From: an uncultured Pseudomonadales bacterium
Lineage (GTDB): Bacteria > Pseudomonadota > Gammaproteobacteria > Pseudomonadales > Porticoccaceae
Assembly: GCA_943846685.1 (NCBI GenBank)
Contig: OX044363.1
Span: 186,001-250,000 of the forward strand
DNA length: 64,000 nucleotides
Direction of reading: 5' to 3'
Position 1 is the first letter of the stretch, and each line of letters opens with the position of its first letter. Under the pieces are notes generated by a model that saw only the letters and a program-made list of their open reading frames with translations, was not told the DNA's origin and did not search any database. Below are positions 53,649 through 62,897 of the stretch, piece by piece. The position numbers and the translations under genes are program-made.

Positions 53649-56615
53649 CTAAAAGTTAAACCGAGCACCCAGAGCAAAACGGCGCCCATACTGATTGGCA
53701 TTCAAAAACTGCCTCTCGTACCGACCGAATGTCTGCTCTGTTTCATTGTTTAGATTTATGCCTTCAAAAAATACCGTCATATTCTCAGCAACACTGTAGT
53801 TAACACTCATATCCCACTGGCCAAACTCTTTGGCAAATTGTGGCGGTCTGTCCGAGGAAGCACCAGCTTGTCCGACCCCTTTGAGGTAACTATCGCGCCA
53901 TGCATAAACTACATTGAAAGACAACGAGTCATCTTCATAAAACGCTCTAAAATTGGCTGAATCGCCTAACCCAGTTAAAGGCCTTTGATGCTCCAAACTG
54001 GTCACATCAAATTCAACATCGCCATTAACTATAGTCGCATTGGCACTGACGCCAAATCCTGTTTCACCAAATAGGTGCTGTACGGCTATTTCAATACCAT
54101 CTACAACCTTGCTGTCTGGCCCGTTGAATGGAAAGGTAATATCCCACTCCATCAACGGATCAGAAGCCTCTGGCTCCAGATAGCCTTGTTCATTCAAGAC
54201 CGCACCATTGGACAACATCTGAGCAAAAATTGCGTCGTGGGTATTTTGCTCACCCCTTGCAAGTACATCGGCTTCTGCTTGCTGCCATCGGGGGCCCAAA
54301 TATATATCGTGGATCCCGTCAATTGTTGTAGTCTCTGTTGTATTACCCAAGAAGTTTTCAACATCCTTTCTAAAGTAACCTATGGAAGCGTAGCTCCCTT
54401 CCGCATAATAGTACTCTATGCTTAAGTCGAAGTTTGTCGACTCATAAGGTAGCAGGCTTGTATTTCCTGAACCGCCAGTACGAGAATTAATTTTAGGAAC
54501 CGTTGATAAAGAAAGTCCGCCGGCCAAGCTACCCAGCGGAGCTCTGGCTATCGATTTGCCCCAAGAAGCTCGAGCAACAATATCATCACTAAGGTCTGCT
54601 TTAAGATCAACCATCGGGATGAAAACATCGTGACTACCGTATTGCTCCAAGAAGTTAATCTCACTTTGAGCAAACTGCGTATGCCACTCACTACCTCCCT
54701 GCCACCAAACAGCGATAGGCACTGGCTGCAATTTAGAACTTGTTACATCAGTCTTCTCGTAACGCGCTCCAATATTGAGGTAAATTGGAATATTTCGGAC
54801 ATCAAACTCCCAGGCAGATTGTATATAAATGCTGGTCGTCTCTTCTTGCACTGCGCTTTCTTTATAATTTGCCTTCGGTCCGAACGCACCGTTAAGGGAA
54901 AAATGGTCGTCCCCGAATGAAGCTTCATTAAAGAAGGCGGCCGTCCGGGCCGCGAGCTCATCAAAATCAGCCATATAGTAATAGTTAGTGAGAAGATCGC
55001 TGCCACCACCGCCAAACTCATCTAAAAAGTCGTTTGTGGCTACTCGAGAAAACATACCATCAGGCAAAACGTGTGTGTAATCGGGATCATACCCGGAACT
55101 TACGCCGTTTGTGGTGGATGAAGTAAATCCTCCCATATTTTGTTCTGTTCTAGCTAAACCAAACTCAACGTTTACCAAGGGATTATCAAAGGTATTTTCC
55201 CAATTACCATGAAGTTGCAGTTGCTTTATCTCTGACTCGCCATCATAGGCAGAATATTTACTATAGTGCGAATCAATATCGCCGGGGGCCAGTTCATAAG
55301 TTCCATTGTCCCACAAGACTTGAAACTGAGGAACATCGCCGGAACGATAGTCATAAAACTTAGTTTCCAACTGATCCGAACCAACTGTCATATTAACCAT
55401 ACTACGTGAACTGGGATCACCTGCATTATCCGACTTGTTACTTGAGTCATGATAATCAAGCGCAAGGGATAATGTATCGGTAGCCTGCCAATCTACATTA
55501 AATCCCAATGAACCAGCACTGACTCTTCTAGTCTCTCGGGTATAGGTAGTAGCTGCATCATTGCCCGCAATTTCTGCCGCAATGGCAGTGCCGTTCTCAT
55601 CCAGCTCGTAGGCGCTAATGTTTCCGCCAAACTCATTCCACATACCCCAGCTTACGTGGTTAGAACCGGTTGTCGCCTCTGTAGCCGTATAATCCATGGA
55701 GAGTGTTAGATTATCCACAGGTGCATATTGAAAGGTCACATTAGCGTTTTTTCTTTCCCGCTGAAGGTCGGTAATTCCGTATTTCAAGTTTCGCGGAAAG
55801 AATGTATGGCCGATTGGATTGCCATCAACATCCAGAGGCCTGCCATCGATAATATTTGATGCATCCAGGCTGCCTGGCTCCACATTGACGTGCCATCCAC
55901 GTATGTTGGCCTGCTGCTGTTGGAAATCCCGACGTTGGTGATTCAGGGATAGAGCAACACCAAACGTATCATCGGCAAAGGTATTTGAATAAATCGCTGA
56001 TAGCTCTGGTGTAATATCCTCTCCAACTACATTTGAACTATCATGTATGGCCTTGCCAGAAAAAACAAACTTCTCACCCGGGTTCTCCAAGGGTTTGAGC
56101 GTGACGATATTTACCGTAGCCCCAAGGCCGCCACTAGGGTTTTCAGCTCTAGCAGTTTTGTGAACCTCCAGAACGGATACTGCATCGGACGACAGGTTTT
56201 CCAGACTATATGAACGTGTATTACCTGTCCCAGGCATCTGCCGACCATTTAAGGTAATCAGATTAAAGCTTGGCCCAAAACCGCGCACCGTTATTTGACT
56301 TCCTTCACCGTTAGACCGGCTAACCGATACACCCGTAATTCTCTGCAATGATTCCGCCAAGTTAGTGTCCGGGAATTTGCCGATGTCTTCTGCAGAAATA
56401 GCATCAACCACACCCGTCGCGTCCCGCTTAAAGTCCATTGAGCGAATCAAGCTACCGCGAATACCCATTACCACAATTTCTTCCAAGGTTTCAGTATATT
56501 CGGGATCCGCGTCTGTGATGTCCTGCTGTGCCATTGCTGGCGTCATGAAAGCCGCGCCCAGCACGAGTGAAATACTTGCGGCTGGCAATGTTTTCTTAAA
56601 CTGAGTATTTTTCAT
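53649..56615 (-). CDS. TonB-dependent receptor (Caulobacter-type), island glycan importer
   Basis: A 988-residue outer-membrane receptor. A signal peptide ends near AMAQQ, followed by plug entry LEEIVVMGIRGSLIR, DTNLAESLQRITGVSV, and barrel end FALGARFNF. It is closest in style to the receptor at 11444 (same plug wording) but clearly distinct. It lies 69 bp downstream of the GH16 lipoprotein, the usual pair of surface hydrolase and importer, and is closed by a strong terminator. Confidence 0.92.
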   Translation of the reverse strand: MKNTQFKKTLPAASISLVLGAAFMTPAMAQQDITDADPEYTETLEEIVVMGIRGSLIRSMDFKRDATGVVDAISAEDIGKFPDTNLAESLQRITGVSVSRSNGEGSQITVRGFGPSFNLITLNGRQMPGTGNTRSYSLENLSSDAVSVLEVHKTARAENPSGGLGATVNIVTLKPLENPGEKFVFSGKAIHDSSNVVGEDITPELSAIYSNTFADDTFGVALSLNHQRRDFQQQQANIRGWHVNVEPGSLDASNIIDGRPLDVDGNPIGHTFFPRNLKYGITDLQRERKNANVTFQYAPVDNLTLSMDYTATEATTGSNHVSWGMWNEFGGNISAYELDENGTAIAAEIAGNDAATTYTRETRRVSAGSLGFNVDWQATDTLSLALDYHDSSNKSDNAGDPSSRSMVNMTVGSDQLETKFYDYRSGDVPQFQVLWDNGTYELAPGDIDSHYSKYSAYDGESEIKQLQLHGNWENTFDNPLVNVEFGLARTEQNMGGFTSSTTNGVSSGYDPDYTHVLPDGMFSRVATNDFLDEFGGGGSDLLTNYYYMADFDELAARTAAFFNEASFGDDHFSLNGAFGPKANYKESAVQEETTSIYIQSAWEFDVRNIPIYLNIGARYEKTDVTSSKLQPVPIAVWWQGGSEWHTQFAQSEINFLEQYGSHDVFIPMVDLKADLSDDIVARASWGKSIARAPLGSLAGGLSLSTVPKINSRTGGSGNTSLLPYESTNFDLSIEYYYAEGSYASIGYFRKDVENFLGNTTETTTIDGIHDIYLGPRWQQAEADVLARGEQNTHDAIFAQMLSNGAVLNEQGYLEPEASDPLMEWDITFPFNGPDSKVVDGIEIAVQHLFGETGFGVSANATIVNGDVEFDVTSLEHQRPLTGLGDSANFRAFYEDDSLSFNVVYAWRDSYLKGVGQAGASSDRPPQFAKEFGQWDMSVNYSVAENMTVFFEGINLNNETEQTFGRYERQFLNANQYGRRFALGARFNF

Positions 56616-56684
56616 AATTACCTACTTTTTTTATGTCTTTCAAACGGGAGGCATCGATATGCCACCCGTTCAATTATCAGGAAC

Positions 56685-59600
56685 TTATTGAGTTGTAATA
56701 GCTACGTTATCAATTCGGAATACAGACCCTGCGCTCGTACCAAATCCTGGGTAGACCAGCACTACGTCGATCTCACTTACGTCAAGACCTGCATAAGACA
56801 GCTGTGTAAGCGGATAGGTGTAGGTTTGCCATTCACCAACAGTCGGAGCTACACCCTCATAGCTTTCAGACAAGTTAAACTTAACATCGGAAGCCGCGTC
56901 ACCCGATTCGACCTTGATCCCAAAGACAGCACTGCTGTCATTGGGAGCTGCTACCATCTTGAAATCAAATCGTAAAACTCCGTCAGACGCCATGAGATCA
57001 CTCGCATCGAAGTAGATCCCATCCTGAGCTCTAAATCCGAACACGGTGCCTTGTGATGTACCTACAAACTCAGCAACTGTTCCATGCTCTGCATCATCTT
57101 CGTCTGTCGGGGTTGAGCAAGCGCAAGAGTCCCAGCTAGGCCAATCGCTATTCTGACCATCTTCATAAATAGTCAGAACTTCAGCCTTAGGCATACTGCC
57201 TGCATCATAGATCCGCACATTGTCCAATCTGTATTTGGCACCAGCACCGCCACTCCAGTTAGGAGAAATCGCAAGGATATCGATTTCGCTAACGTCAATA
57301 CCGGCGTCAAAGAAAGACTGTAGCGTAAATGTGAAGGTTTGCCATTGGCCTGTTACAGGCTCTAAACCTTCCAAGCTATCAGTCAATTTAAAAGTATGAT
57401 CGGCAGCTTGGTCGCCAGACTCCATCTTGATCTGCCAATAACCGTCAGGGTTGGTTATGGGATCAATCACCTTCAAATCAAATTCAACAACGCCATTGGC
57501 CAATGCGCTGGAAGCATCCATGTAAACACCATCTTCGGCGATTTTAAAACCCGCCAAGGTGTTACTGCCGCCAATGACAAACTCCGCTACCATCCCTTGA
57601 TTAGTATCATCCATTTCAACGGTAGGGGTTGAGCCGCCACAGCAGTCCCAGATACTCCACGGGTCTTCAGCCTTTTCACCAAACATCAGGAAACCATCCA
57701 AATGTTCAGATGCAGTGAGATCGTAGATCTTGGCATTATCAACGCGATAGGTAGCTCCAGCCCCTTCGCCCCAGTTCGGGTAAATCAGAAAGATATCAAT
57801 GGAGCTTAGATCCAGGCCATTAGCTTCCAAGTCAGAAAGCTTAAACGTATAGGTTTGCCATTCACCAGAGGTAGGTGCAACACCTTCGATGCTATCCGTT
57901 AAAGCAACTTTTGCAAAGGTTGCCGCGCCGACACTTTCAGCTTTAAAGTACCACGTCACGCTTGGATCGAAAGGCATAGTGACAACTTTCAGGTCAAACT
58001 GCATAACACCATTGGCAACGAGACTTGTGGCATCGAAAGGGGCTGGCAGCACATCTGGTGCTGTGATCACGTTTTCCCTTGACGCAAACCCTGTAACGGC
58101 ATCGCCGACAATGGAGAACTCAGCTACAGCACCGTGAGCATCATCTTCATCAACAACAACCGGAGTTGTATCACCAAGGGAATTCCACATCGGCCAGACA
58201 TTATTTTCGGCATCTTCAAACAGCGCCACTTCGAGGGAAGAGTTATCTGAGCCTATATGAAGGTTAGCGATACGATAAACCGCGCCCTCTCCTGAACTCC
58301 AACCAGGGTAAATCATCACGACGTCGATCAAGCTTAAATCCAAACCTTTGTCGAACAGCGCTTGCAGCGAAAAGGTATAGGTCTGCCATTCACCCTCTAC
58401 CGGCTCTTTACCTTCCAAGCTCTCTGTAAGAAACATATTCACAGCTGTAGCGGCGTTATCACTTTCAATTTTAAATGTCCACACAGGATTTTCTGGCATC
58501 GCCACAACTTTCATATCGAAGCGAACAAAACCAGCTTCAAGATCTGCCGATGCATTGTGCGGCGAGGCACTTCCAGAAGAATCCGTTATAAATTCTTCTC
58601 TAGAAATAAAGCCAGCGACAGTGGAATCTGCACCAACAGAAAACTCAACGACGTCACCTTTATCTGCATCCGTAACCAGCTCTGGCGTATCAGTACCGTT
58701 ACTAAACCACGCTGGCCAGCTGGGATTAAGTGCGCCTACGAATATCTCAAGCATTTCCCCTGTAGGCTCTTGAACAGGAGCCGGCGGCGGTGGCGCCTTA
58801 CCTTCAACTAAAGCGCCGCCTCCAGCTCCGACAGTCTCACAACCTTTACCAGTATCGGGATTTAGTGAGCATTGGTAGACGCGAACATATTCGACTTCAA
58901 AGGTATTACCTGCCTGAAATGCAGTTTCATCTATACCTAGGTCATTGTGATCTTCAGGATGATTACCCCCAACCGCGAAATTCAAGAGCATAAAGAACTC
59001 TTGATCAAATGGAGAGTTATCCCAAAAAGATTCCAGCTCCCCAGTTACTGGATCGAAATATTCGGAAAACCAACCTTTATGGCTTAGTCCGACAGCCTCG
59101 CCTTTACCGTTATAACGAATCTCTGATTTGCGTTGAGTTTGGTAAAGTACGTCGTCTACGTACCAGCGAATTTCACCCTCTTGCCATTCAACAGCATAAG
59201 TATGAAATCCATCTGCGGGGCTCACACTGTTTGGCAGGTGATATCTCATACCTGAGGAAGAATTATTCGGCCAGAATTTTCCGTAGTGAAGCGAGCCTGA
59301 CACGGCGGTTTCTTCAGCGCCAGCTGCATCAGTCGTTTTCAAATTGATAGATTCCATAATATCAATTTCGCCTGACTTCGGCCAAGTTCCGTAAACTTCA
59401 TCCGTTGACTTCATCCAGAAAGCCGGCCAACTACCCTGCCCCGAGGGTAGTTTGGCGCTCATCTCGAATCGGCCATATTTAAAGTCAGCTTTATATCTAG
59501 AGTTCAATCGTGCAGACGTAAAAGGCTGGGCCGCACCATCTGCGGCTGGCAACGCTACGATTTTCAGGGTACCGTCGCTGACAAAAGAGTTTTCGGCATT

Positions 59601-59831
59601 TTCTGTGTAACACTGCCTTTCTTGGTTACCTCCCCCACAGTAAACCTCATAAGTCCAATTGCTCTCATCTATTATGTCGCCATCGAACTCATCACTCCAG
59701 ACCATCTCCCAGTCACTAACGGGAACAACTGGATCAACTTTGGTAATATCTGTGTTCGTTTCAACGCTTCCTCCGCACCCAGTTAGGTAAATGCCAGAAG
59801 CCAGAAGACACCATCTTATGACTGTTTTCAC
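56685..59831 (-). CDS. GH16 endo-glucanase lipoprotein with four tandem C-terminal modules
   Basis: A 1048-residue lipoprotein (LTGC, C19). The start is GTG 59831 with AGGGGA upstream. The GH16 catalytic domain (about 40-325) has the intact GEIDIME with nucleophile E155, D157 and acid/base E160, as in laminarinases. After a Pro-rich linker (GKAPPPPAPVQEP) come four related beta-sandwich modules of about 150 residues between 355 and 1048. Each has a W-P-x-W start, an EWQTYTF middle and an RI/RLDN end; they look like carbohydrate-binding modules of an unassigned family. It acts at the cell surface as the endo-enzyme of the island locus. Confidence 0.9.
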   Translation of the reverse strand: MKTVIRWCLLASGIYLTGCGGSVETNTDITKVDPVVPVSDWEMVWSDEFDGDIIDESNWTYEVYCGGGNQERQCYTENAENSFVSDGTLKIVALPAADGAAQPFTSARLNSRYKADFKYGRFEMSAKLPSGQGSWPAFWMKSTDEVYGTWPKSGEIDIMESINLKTTDAAGAEETAVSGSLHYGKFWPNNSSSGMRYHLPNSVSPADGFHTYAVEWQEGEIRWYVDDVLYQTQRKSEIRYNGKGEAVGLSHKGWFSEYFDPVTGELESFWDNSPFDQEFFMLLNFAVGGNHPEDHNDLGIDETAFQAGNTFEVEYVRVYQCSLNPDTGKGCETVGAGGGALVEGKAPPPPAPVQEPTGEMLEIFVGALNPSWPAWFSNGTDTPELVTDADKGDVVEFSVGADSTVAGFISREEFITDSSGSASPHNASADLEAGFVRFDMKVVAMPENPVWTFKIESDNAATAVNMFLTESLEGKEPVEGEWQTYTFSLQALFDKGLDLSLIDVVMIYPGWSSGEGAVYRIANLHIGSDNSSLEVALFEDAENNVWPMWNSLGDTTPVVVDEDDAHGAVAEFSIVGDAVTGFASRENVITAPDVLPAPFDATSLVANGVMQFDLKVVTMPFDPSVTWYFKAESVGAATFAKVALTDSIEGVAPTSGEWQTYTFKLSDLEANGLDLSSIDIFLIYPNWGEGAGATYRVDNAKIYDLTASEHLDGFLMFGEKAEDPWSIWDCCGGSTPTVEMDDTNQGMVAEFVIGGSNTLAGFKIAEDGVYMDASSALANGVVEFDLKVIDPITNPDGYWQIKMESGDQAADHTFKLTDSLEGLEPVTGQWQTFTFTLQSFFDAGIDVSEIDILAISPNWSGGAGAKYRLDNVRIYDAGSMPKAEVLTIYEDGQNSDWPSWDSCACSTPTDEDDAEHGTVAEFVGTSQGTVFGFRAQDGIYFDASDLMASDGVLRFDFKMVAAPNDSSAVFGIKVESGDAASDVKFNLSESYEGVAPTVGEWQTYTYPLTQLSYAGLDVSEIDVVLVYPGFGTSAGSVFRIDNVAITTQ

Positions 59832-60100
59832 TACTTTCCCCTAATATTTTCCAATAACTTCGTTATTATTTGGTCACTTACCAAATTTTTTTAATCTTGC
59901 AATATGCGCAAATGACTCGTTAGTTTCAGCAAAATTTATCAGGTAGACCCATAGAAAAATGTAGAATCCCCGAGTTACAGGGCAAATTATCACAAACTAA
60001 TCCAAAGGTAAAGCTGCCGAATGGCATAATGGCCTTACCAATTTGAAGGTTCGGTTGAGTAACTGATACTGATTGCTATTTAACAAAAATATAACTATAA
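59832..60100. other. Promoter region of island GH16-TonB unit
   Basis: About 270 bp of AT-rich DNA with one clear palindrome (59868-59886) near the GH16 start. No coding sequence is seen until the macro-domain remnant. Confidence 0.5.
59868..59886. promoter_or_regulatory. Palindromic operator candidate upstream of GH16
   Basis: ATTTGGTCACTTACCAAAT has perfect 7-bp arms with a 5-bp centre. The TTGG/CCAA core is shared with the kdgK and uxuA sites but spaced two bases wider. It is 37 bp upstream of the GH16 start. It could be the same GntR regulator or a different one. Confidence 0.45.
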
Positions 60101-60570
60101 AAAACTTGTCGGAGTATGGTTAAGCTGCCAGACCAATTTAAAGGTCTGGGGAGACACAGCCTTGGTCGAGAATTGCGACGATGCGTTGCTGCTCGGATAG
60201 ACTGGGTGCTTTAAAGCAGCAGGGGCCCAACTAGAAGTAACAGAGAAGCCATTCGCCCCACTCACGTCCGGGCAAGCAATCATCACCCCCGCCTTTAATT
60301 TATCAGGTAAATATGTGATCCATACCGTCTGCCCAAGGTATATGGATGGTCAGCGAGGTGAATCTGAGCAGCTTTACAATGCCTACGCATCTGCACTGGC
60401 ACTGCACAGCCAAGCGCCTGATGCAAAGAGCATTGCCTTTGTTTCTATGGGGAAGGGCGTTTATAAGTGGCCAATGGCGTTAGCCGCTGATATTGCAGTC
60501 AAAGCACTAACGAGCACATTTGACCAGACATTGATGTGCGTTATGGATGAGGCCACTCGGCTGAACCCGC
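60101..60570 (+). pseudogene. Macro-domain protein remnant
   Basis: One plus-strand frame carries macro-domain (ADP-ribose-binding) sequence: KVWGDTALVENCDDALLLG, a nonsense codon, then AAGAQLEV, LTSGQAIITPAFNLSGKYVI, HTVCP, and SMGKGVYKWPMALAADIAV. The residues that bind ADP-ribose are eroded (NAAN reads NCDD, and the glycine-rich GGGVDGAI stretch is lost at the stop), so it is a dead gene. It has no proper start. It lies between the island cargo and the right ssrA repeat. Confidence 0.75.
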
Positions 60571-60598
60571 TTCGCGGGGTAACCGTCGCTCCGCTCCG

Positions 60599-60661
60599 GC
60601 CAATAAAAAACCCCAGCCCTTTCGGGCTGGGGTTTGTTATTGGTGGAGGCGGCGGGAATTG
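60599..60661 (-). repeat. Right direct repeat of ssrA 3' end and terminator (att-like site)
   Basis: The intact partner of 39504-39566, offset by 21095 bp. This copy belongs to the functional ssrA gene, as expected when an element inserts at the 3' end and restores the target. Confidence 0.88.
60608..60635 (-). terminator. ssrA terminator
   Basis: A 12-bp perfect stem (AAACCCCAGCCC with its complement, 4-base loop) six bases beyond the tmRNA CCA end, followed by T-rich sequence on the minus strand. Confidence 0.88.
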
Positions 60662-61034
60662 AACCCGCGTCCGCTAATCCGCTGCTCTCGGCTCTACATG
60701 CTTAGATCAGCCTATTAGTTTTAACCCGTTGCAACCCGGCTGTCAGGGAACGCATTGGGCGATTTCGGTAAAGGTTTTAGTGAATCCGCCCCGAACAAGC
60801 TTCTCCACGATCTTATGAAATATGACACCTGAGCGTTCCGCTTCCCGAAGGATTGAGTACTCTGGACGCATAAGCACGGCTCCAGTCAGATGGCACTACA
60901 CTGGGGTTTAAGCAGCTAGTGCGTAGTTGTCGTCGTTGGCAACTATAAATTTGCGACTTTGGATTAACGAGATTGGTCACCATCTCGGCATGCACCGGGA
61001 GTTTTGTAATCGGCGTCGAATCCAGAACGCCCCC
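60641..61034 (-). ncRNA. ssrA: Transfer-messenger RNA (tmRNA)
   Basis: 394 nt. The 5' end GGGGGCGTTCTGGATTCGAC pairs through a 7-bp acceptor stem (one G-U) with CGCCTCC ahead of the ACCA end, and the T-arm GGTTCAATTCC is present. The tag reading frame lies at complement 60908-60940 and encodes ANDDNYALAA followed by TAA. The molecule rescues stalled ribosomes. The 3' end is a favoured integration target, duplicated here at 39.5 kb. Confidence 0.96.
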
Positions 61035-61044
61035 GATAACTTTA

Positions 61045-61074
61045 ATTCTAGCACAGAGCGTACATCTCTGGCAA
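61045..61074 (-). promoter_or_regulatory. Sigma-70 promoter of ssrA
   Basis: On the minus strand TTGCCA (61069-61074) and TAGAAT (61045-61050) are separated by 18 bp, with the -10 hexamer ten bases before the tmRNA 5' end. Confidence 0.65.
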
Positions 61075-61186
61075 CCTTTAGACGAAAACAGCTATAAAGC
61101 GTCAAAAGCCTTAAAAACTATTCAGTCGAATTAATTACGCAATCCCCTAGAATCGAGTCCTAAAAAAATAATCTATAAGGATAGCA

Positions 61187-62530
61187 GTGATGCAACGAGG
61201 TGTCTTTTCTTCCCGTCTGGCATTTATTTTCGCCGCTTCCGGTTCCGCTGTGGGGCTTGGCAATATCTGGGGATTCCCCACCAATGCCGCAGAAAATGGC
61301 GGTGCTGCATTTGTCTTAATGTACCTTATTCTGGCCTTTCTTACTGGCCTATCCGGCGATGATGGCGGAGCTGATTATTGGCCGCCATACACGCTCGAAT
61401 ATGGTCAATGCGCTGCAGTCTATTTCCTCTGGAGCAGGCGGCTAAGACCGCGGGCACAGCGGTGGGTATTGCCGGGATGATTACGGCGGGTTTGATCCTG
61501 TGCTTTTATGCGATTGTCGCCGGGTGGATGATTGCCTTTATGTTTGAGCCGGCACTCACTGTTTGGTTTGCCTGAACTGGGAGCTGGCTGACGGATTTTA
61601 GCCTGGCGCGCAATCTTGGCTTTTCTGCTCTGTTTATTCTTTTAACGGTGCTGATTATTAGCGCTGGTGTTGAACAGGGTATCGAGAAGTGGTCGAGCCG
61701 ATTGATGCCTTCTCTATTTGTGCTGCTGTTTGGCTTAATTCTCTATGTACTGACTCAGGACGGTGCCATTGAGGGGCTTAAGACACTATCTGGTGCCGGA
61801 CTTTTCCCAGATGACCAATCCCAAACTTATTGTTAGCGCGATGGGGCAGGCGTTCTTTTCCATGTCGCTGGGGGTTGGCACTATGCTGATCTACGGTTCC
61901 TATATTCGCAGAGATGAAAACCTGCCGGTGGTCGGTGCTCTGGTGACATTAACTGATACCTCGGTGGCTTTTCTTGCTGGGCTATTGGTATTGCCGGCTA
62001 TTTTTGTGGCGCAAAATCTTGGGGTGACTATTTATACTGAGGCCGGCAATCTTATTGCCGGACCGGATCTTATCTTTCAGGTATTGCCGGCGCTGTTTGA
62101 GGGTATGGGCGCTACTGGGTTACTGGTGGGCTTTGCGTTCTTTGTGCTGATGTCTATTGCGGCGGTGACTTCTTCAATCTCTATGCTTGAGGTGCCGGTG
62201 TCCTATGCGGTGGAGCAGCATAAGGTCGATCGGGTGAAGGCGACCTGGTTGGTGGGTCTGATTATCTTTGCGATCAGTGCGACTATTTCGCTTAACTTCG
62301 ATAGCCTGTTTGGCTTTGTGATTACTCTGACCACTGAGCGTGCTCAGCCGTTGCTGAGTATGGTGCTGTGTATTTTTGCCGGGTGGGTTTTTTATCGCAA
62401 TAGTATTTTGCAGGAGCTTAAGCAGGGTAGCCCGCATGTGGAGCACGGGCTGTTTTGGAAGATCTGGCCGGTCTATGTGAAGTTTTTCTGTCCGGCGTTG
62501 ATTTTGCTGACGTTTGCGCAGGGGCTTTAA
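61187..62530 (+). pseudogene. Sodium:neurotransmitter symporter (NSS/SNF) family transporter, inactivated
   Basis: The reading begins MQRGVFSSRLAFIFAASGS with the family signature GSAVGLGNIWGFP. It should be one protein of about 450 residues, but four disablements are visible: an extra base near 61340 (GLSG where GYPA is expected), a shift near 61435 just before AAKTAGTAVG, a TGA at about 61573 in WFA-stop-TGSWLTD, and a shift near 61800 where LKTLSGAGLF moves to LPDFSQMTNP. The last frame then runs cleanly to 62530 with several membrane helices. Such transporters import amino acids with sodium. Four hits in one gene favour a true pseudogene. Confidence 0.88.
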
Positions 62531-62651
62531 CGCAAAGTTCGTCATACTGGCGCAGGAACGTCACCCTGGCGCAGGCCGGGGCCAGTATCTGTTTATTTTG
62601 CAGCGTAATTCTGTAGATCCCAGCCTTCGCCGGGATGACGGTGATGGTTTA

Positions 62652-62762
62652 TTTGTCATCTTGACCGAACGAAGTGAGTGGAAAGATCTCCCGAGGTTAT
62701 ACAGAGATCCTTCGGTTCGCTTCACTCTCTCAGGATGACATATAAATGACCTGCAGGGATGA
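62652..62762. repeat. Intergenic palindromic repeat, copy 1
   Basis: A 111-bp unit beginning TTTGTCATCTTGACCGAACG and containing the inverted end TCTCTCAGGATGACA, the shape of the common GTCATCCTGA...TCAGGATGAC dispersed elements. Confidence 0.8.
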
Positions 62763-62775
62763 TCACGCTAGCTTC

Positions 62776-62886
62776 TTTGTCATCTTGACCGAACGAAGTG
62801 AGTGGAAAGATCTCCCGAGGTTATACAGAGATCCTTCGGTTCGTTTCACTCTCTCAGGACGACATATAAATGACCTGCAGGGATGA
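62776..62886. repeat. Intergenic palindromic repeat, copy 2
   Basis: A second copy with a 124-bp period. It differs from copy 1 at two positions only (62844 and 62859), so the duplication is recent. Confidence 0.8.
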
Positions 62887-62897
62887 CAGGTAAAGTA

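Larger units (their letters stand above)
62531..62897. other. Intergenic repeat cluster, 367 bp
   Basis: It holds a first GTCAT...CTGGCGCAGGCCGGG-type palindromic element (about 62541-62635), followed by two direct copies of a second element. Minus- and plus-strand open frames here are repeat by-products. Confidence 0.65.
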
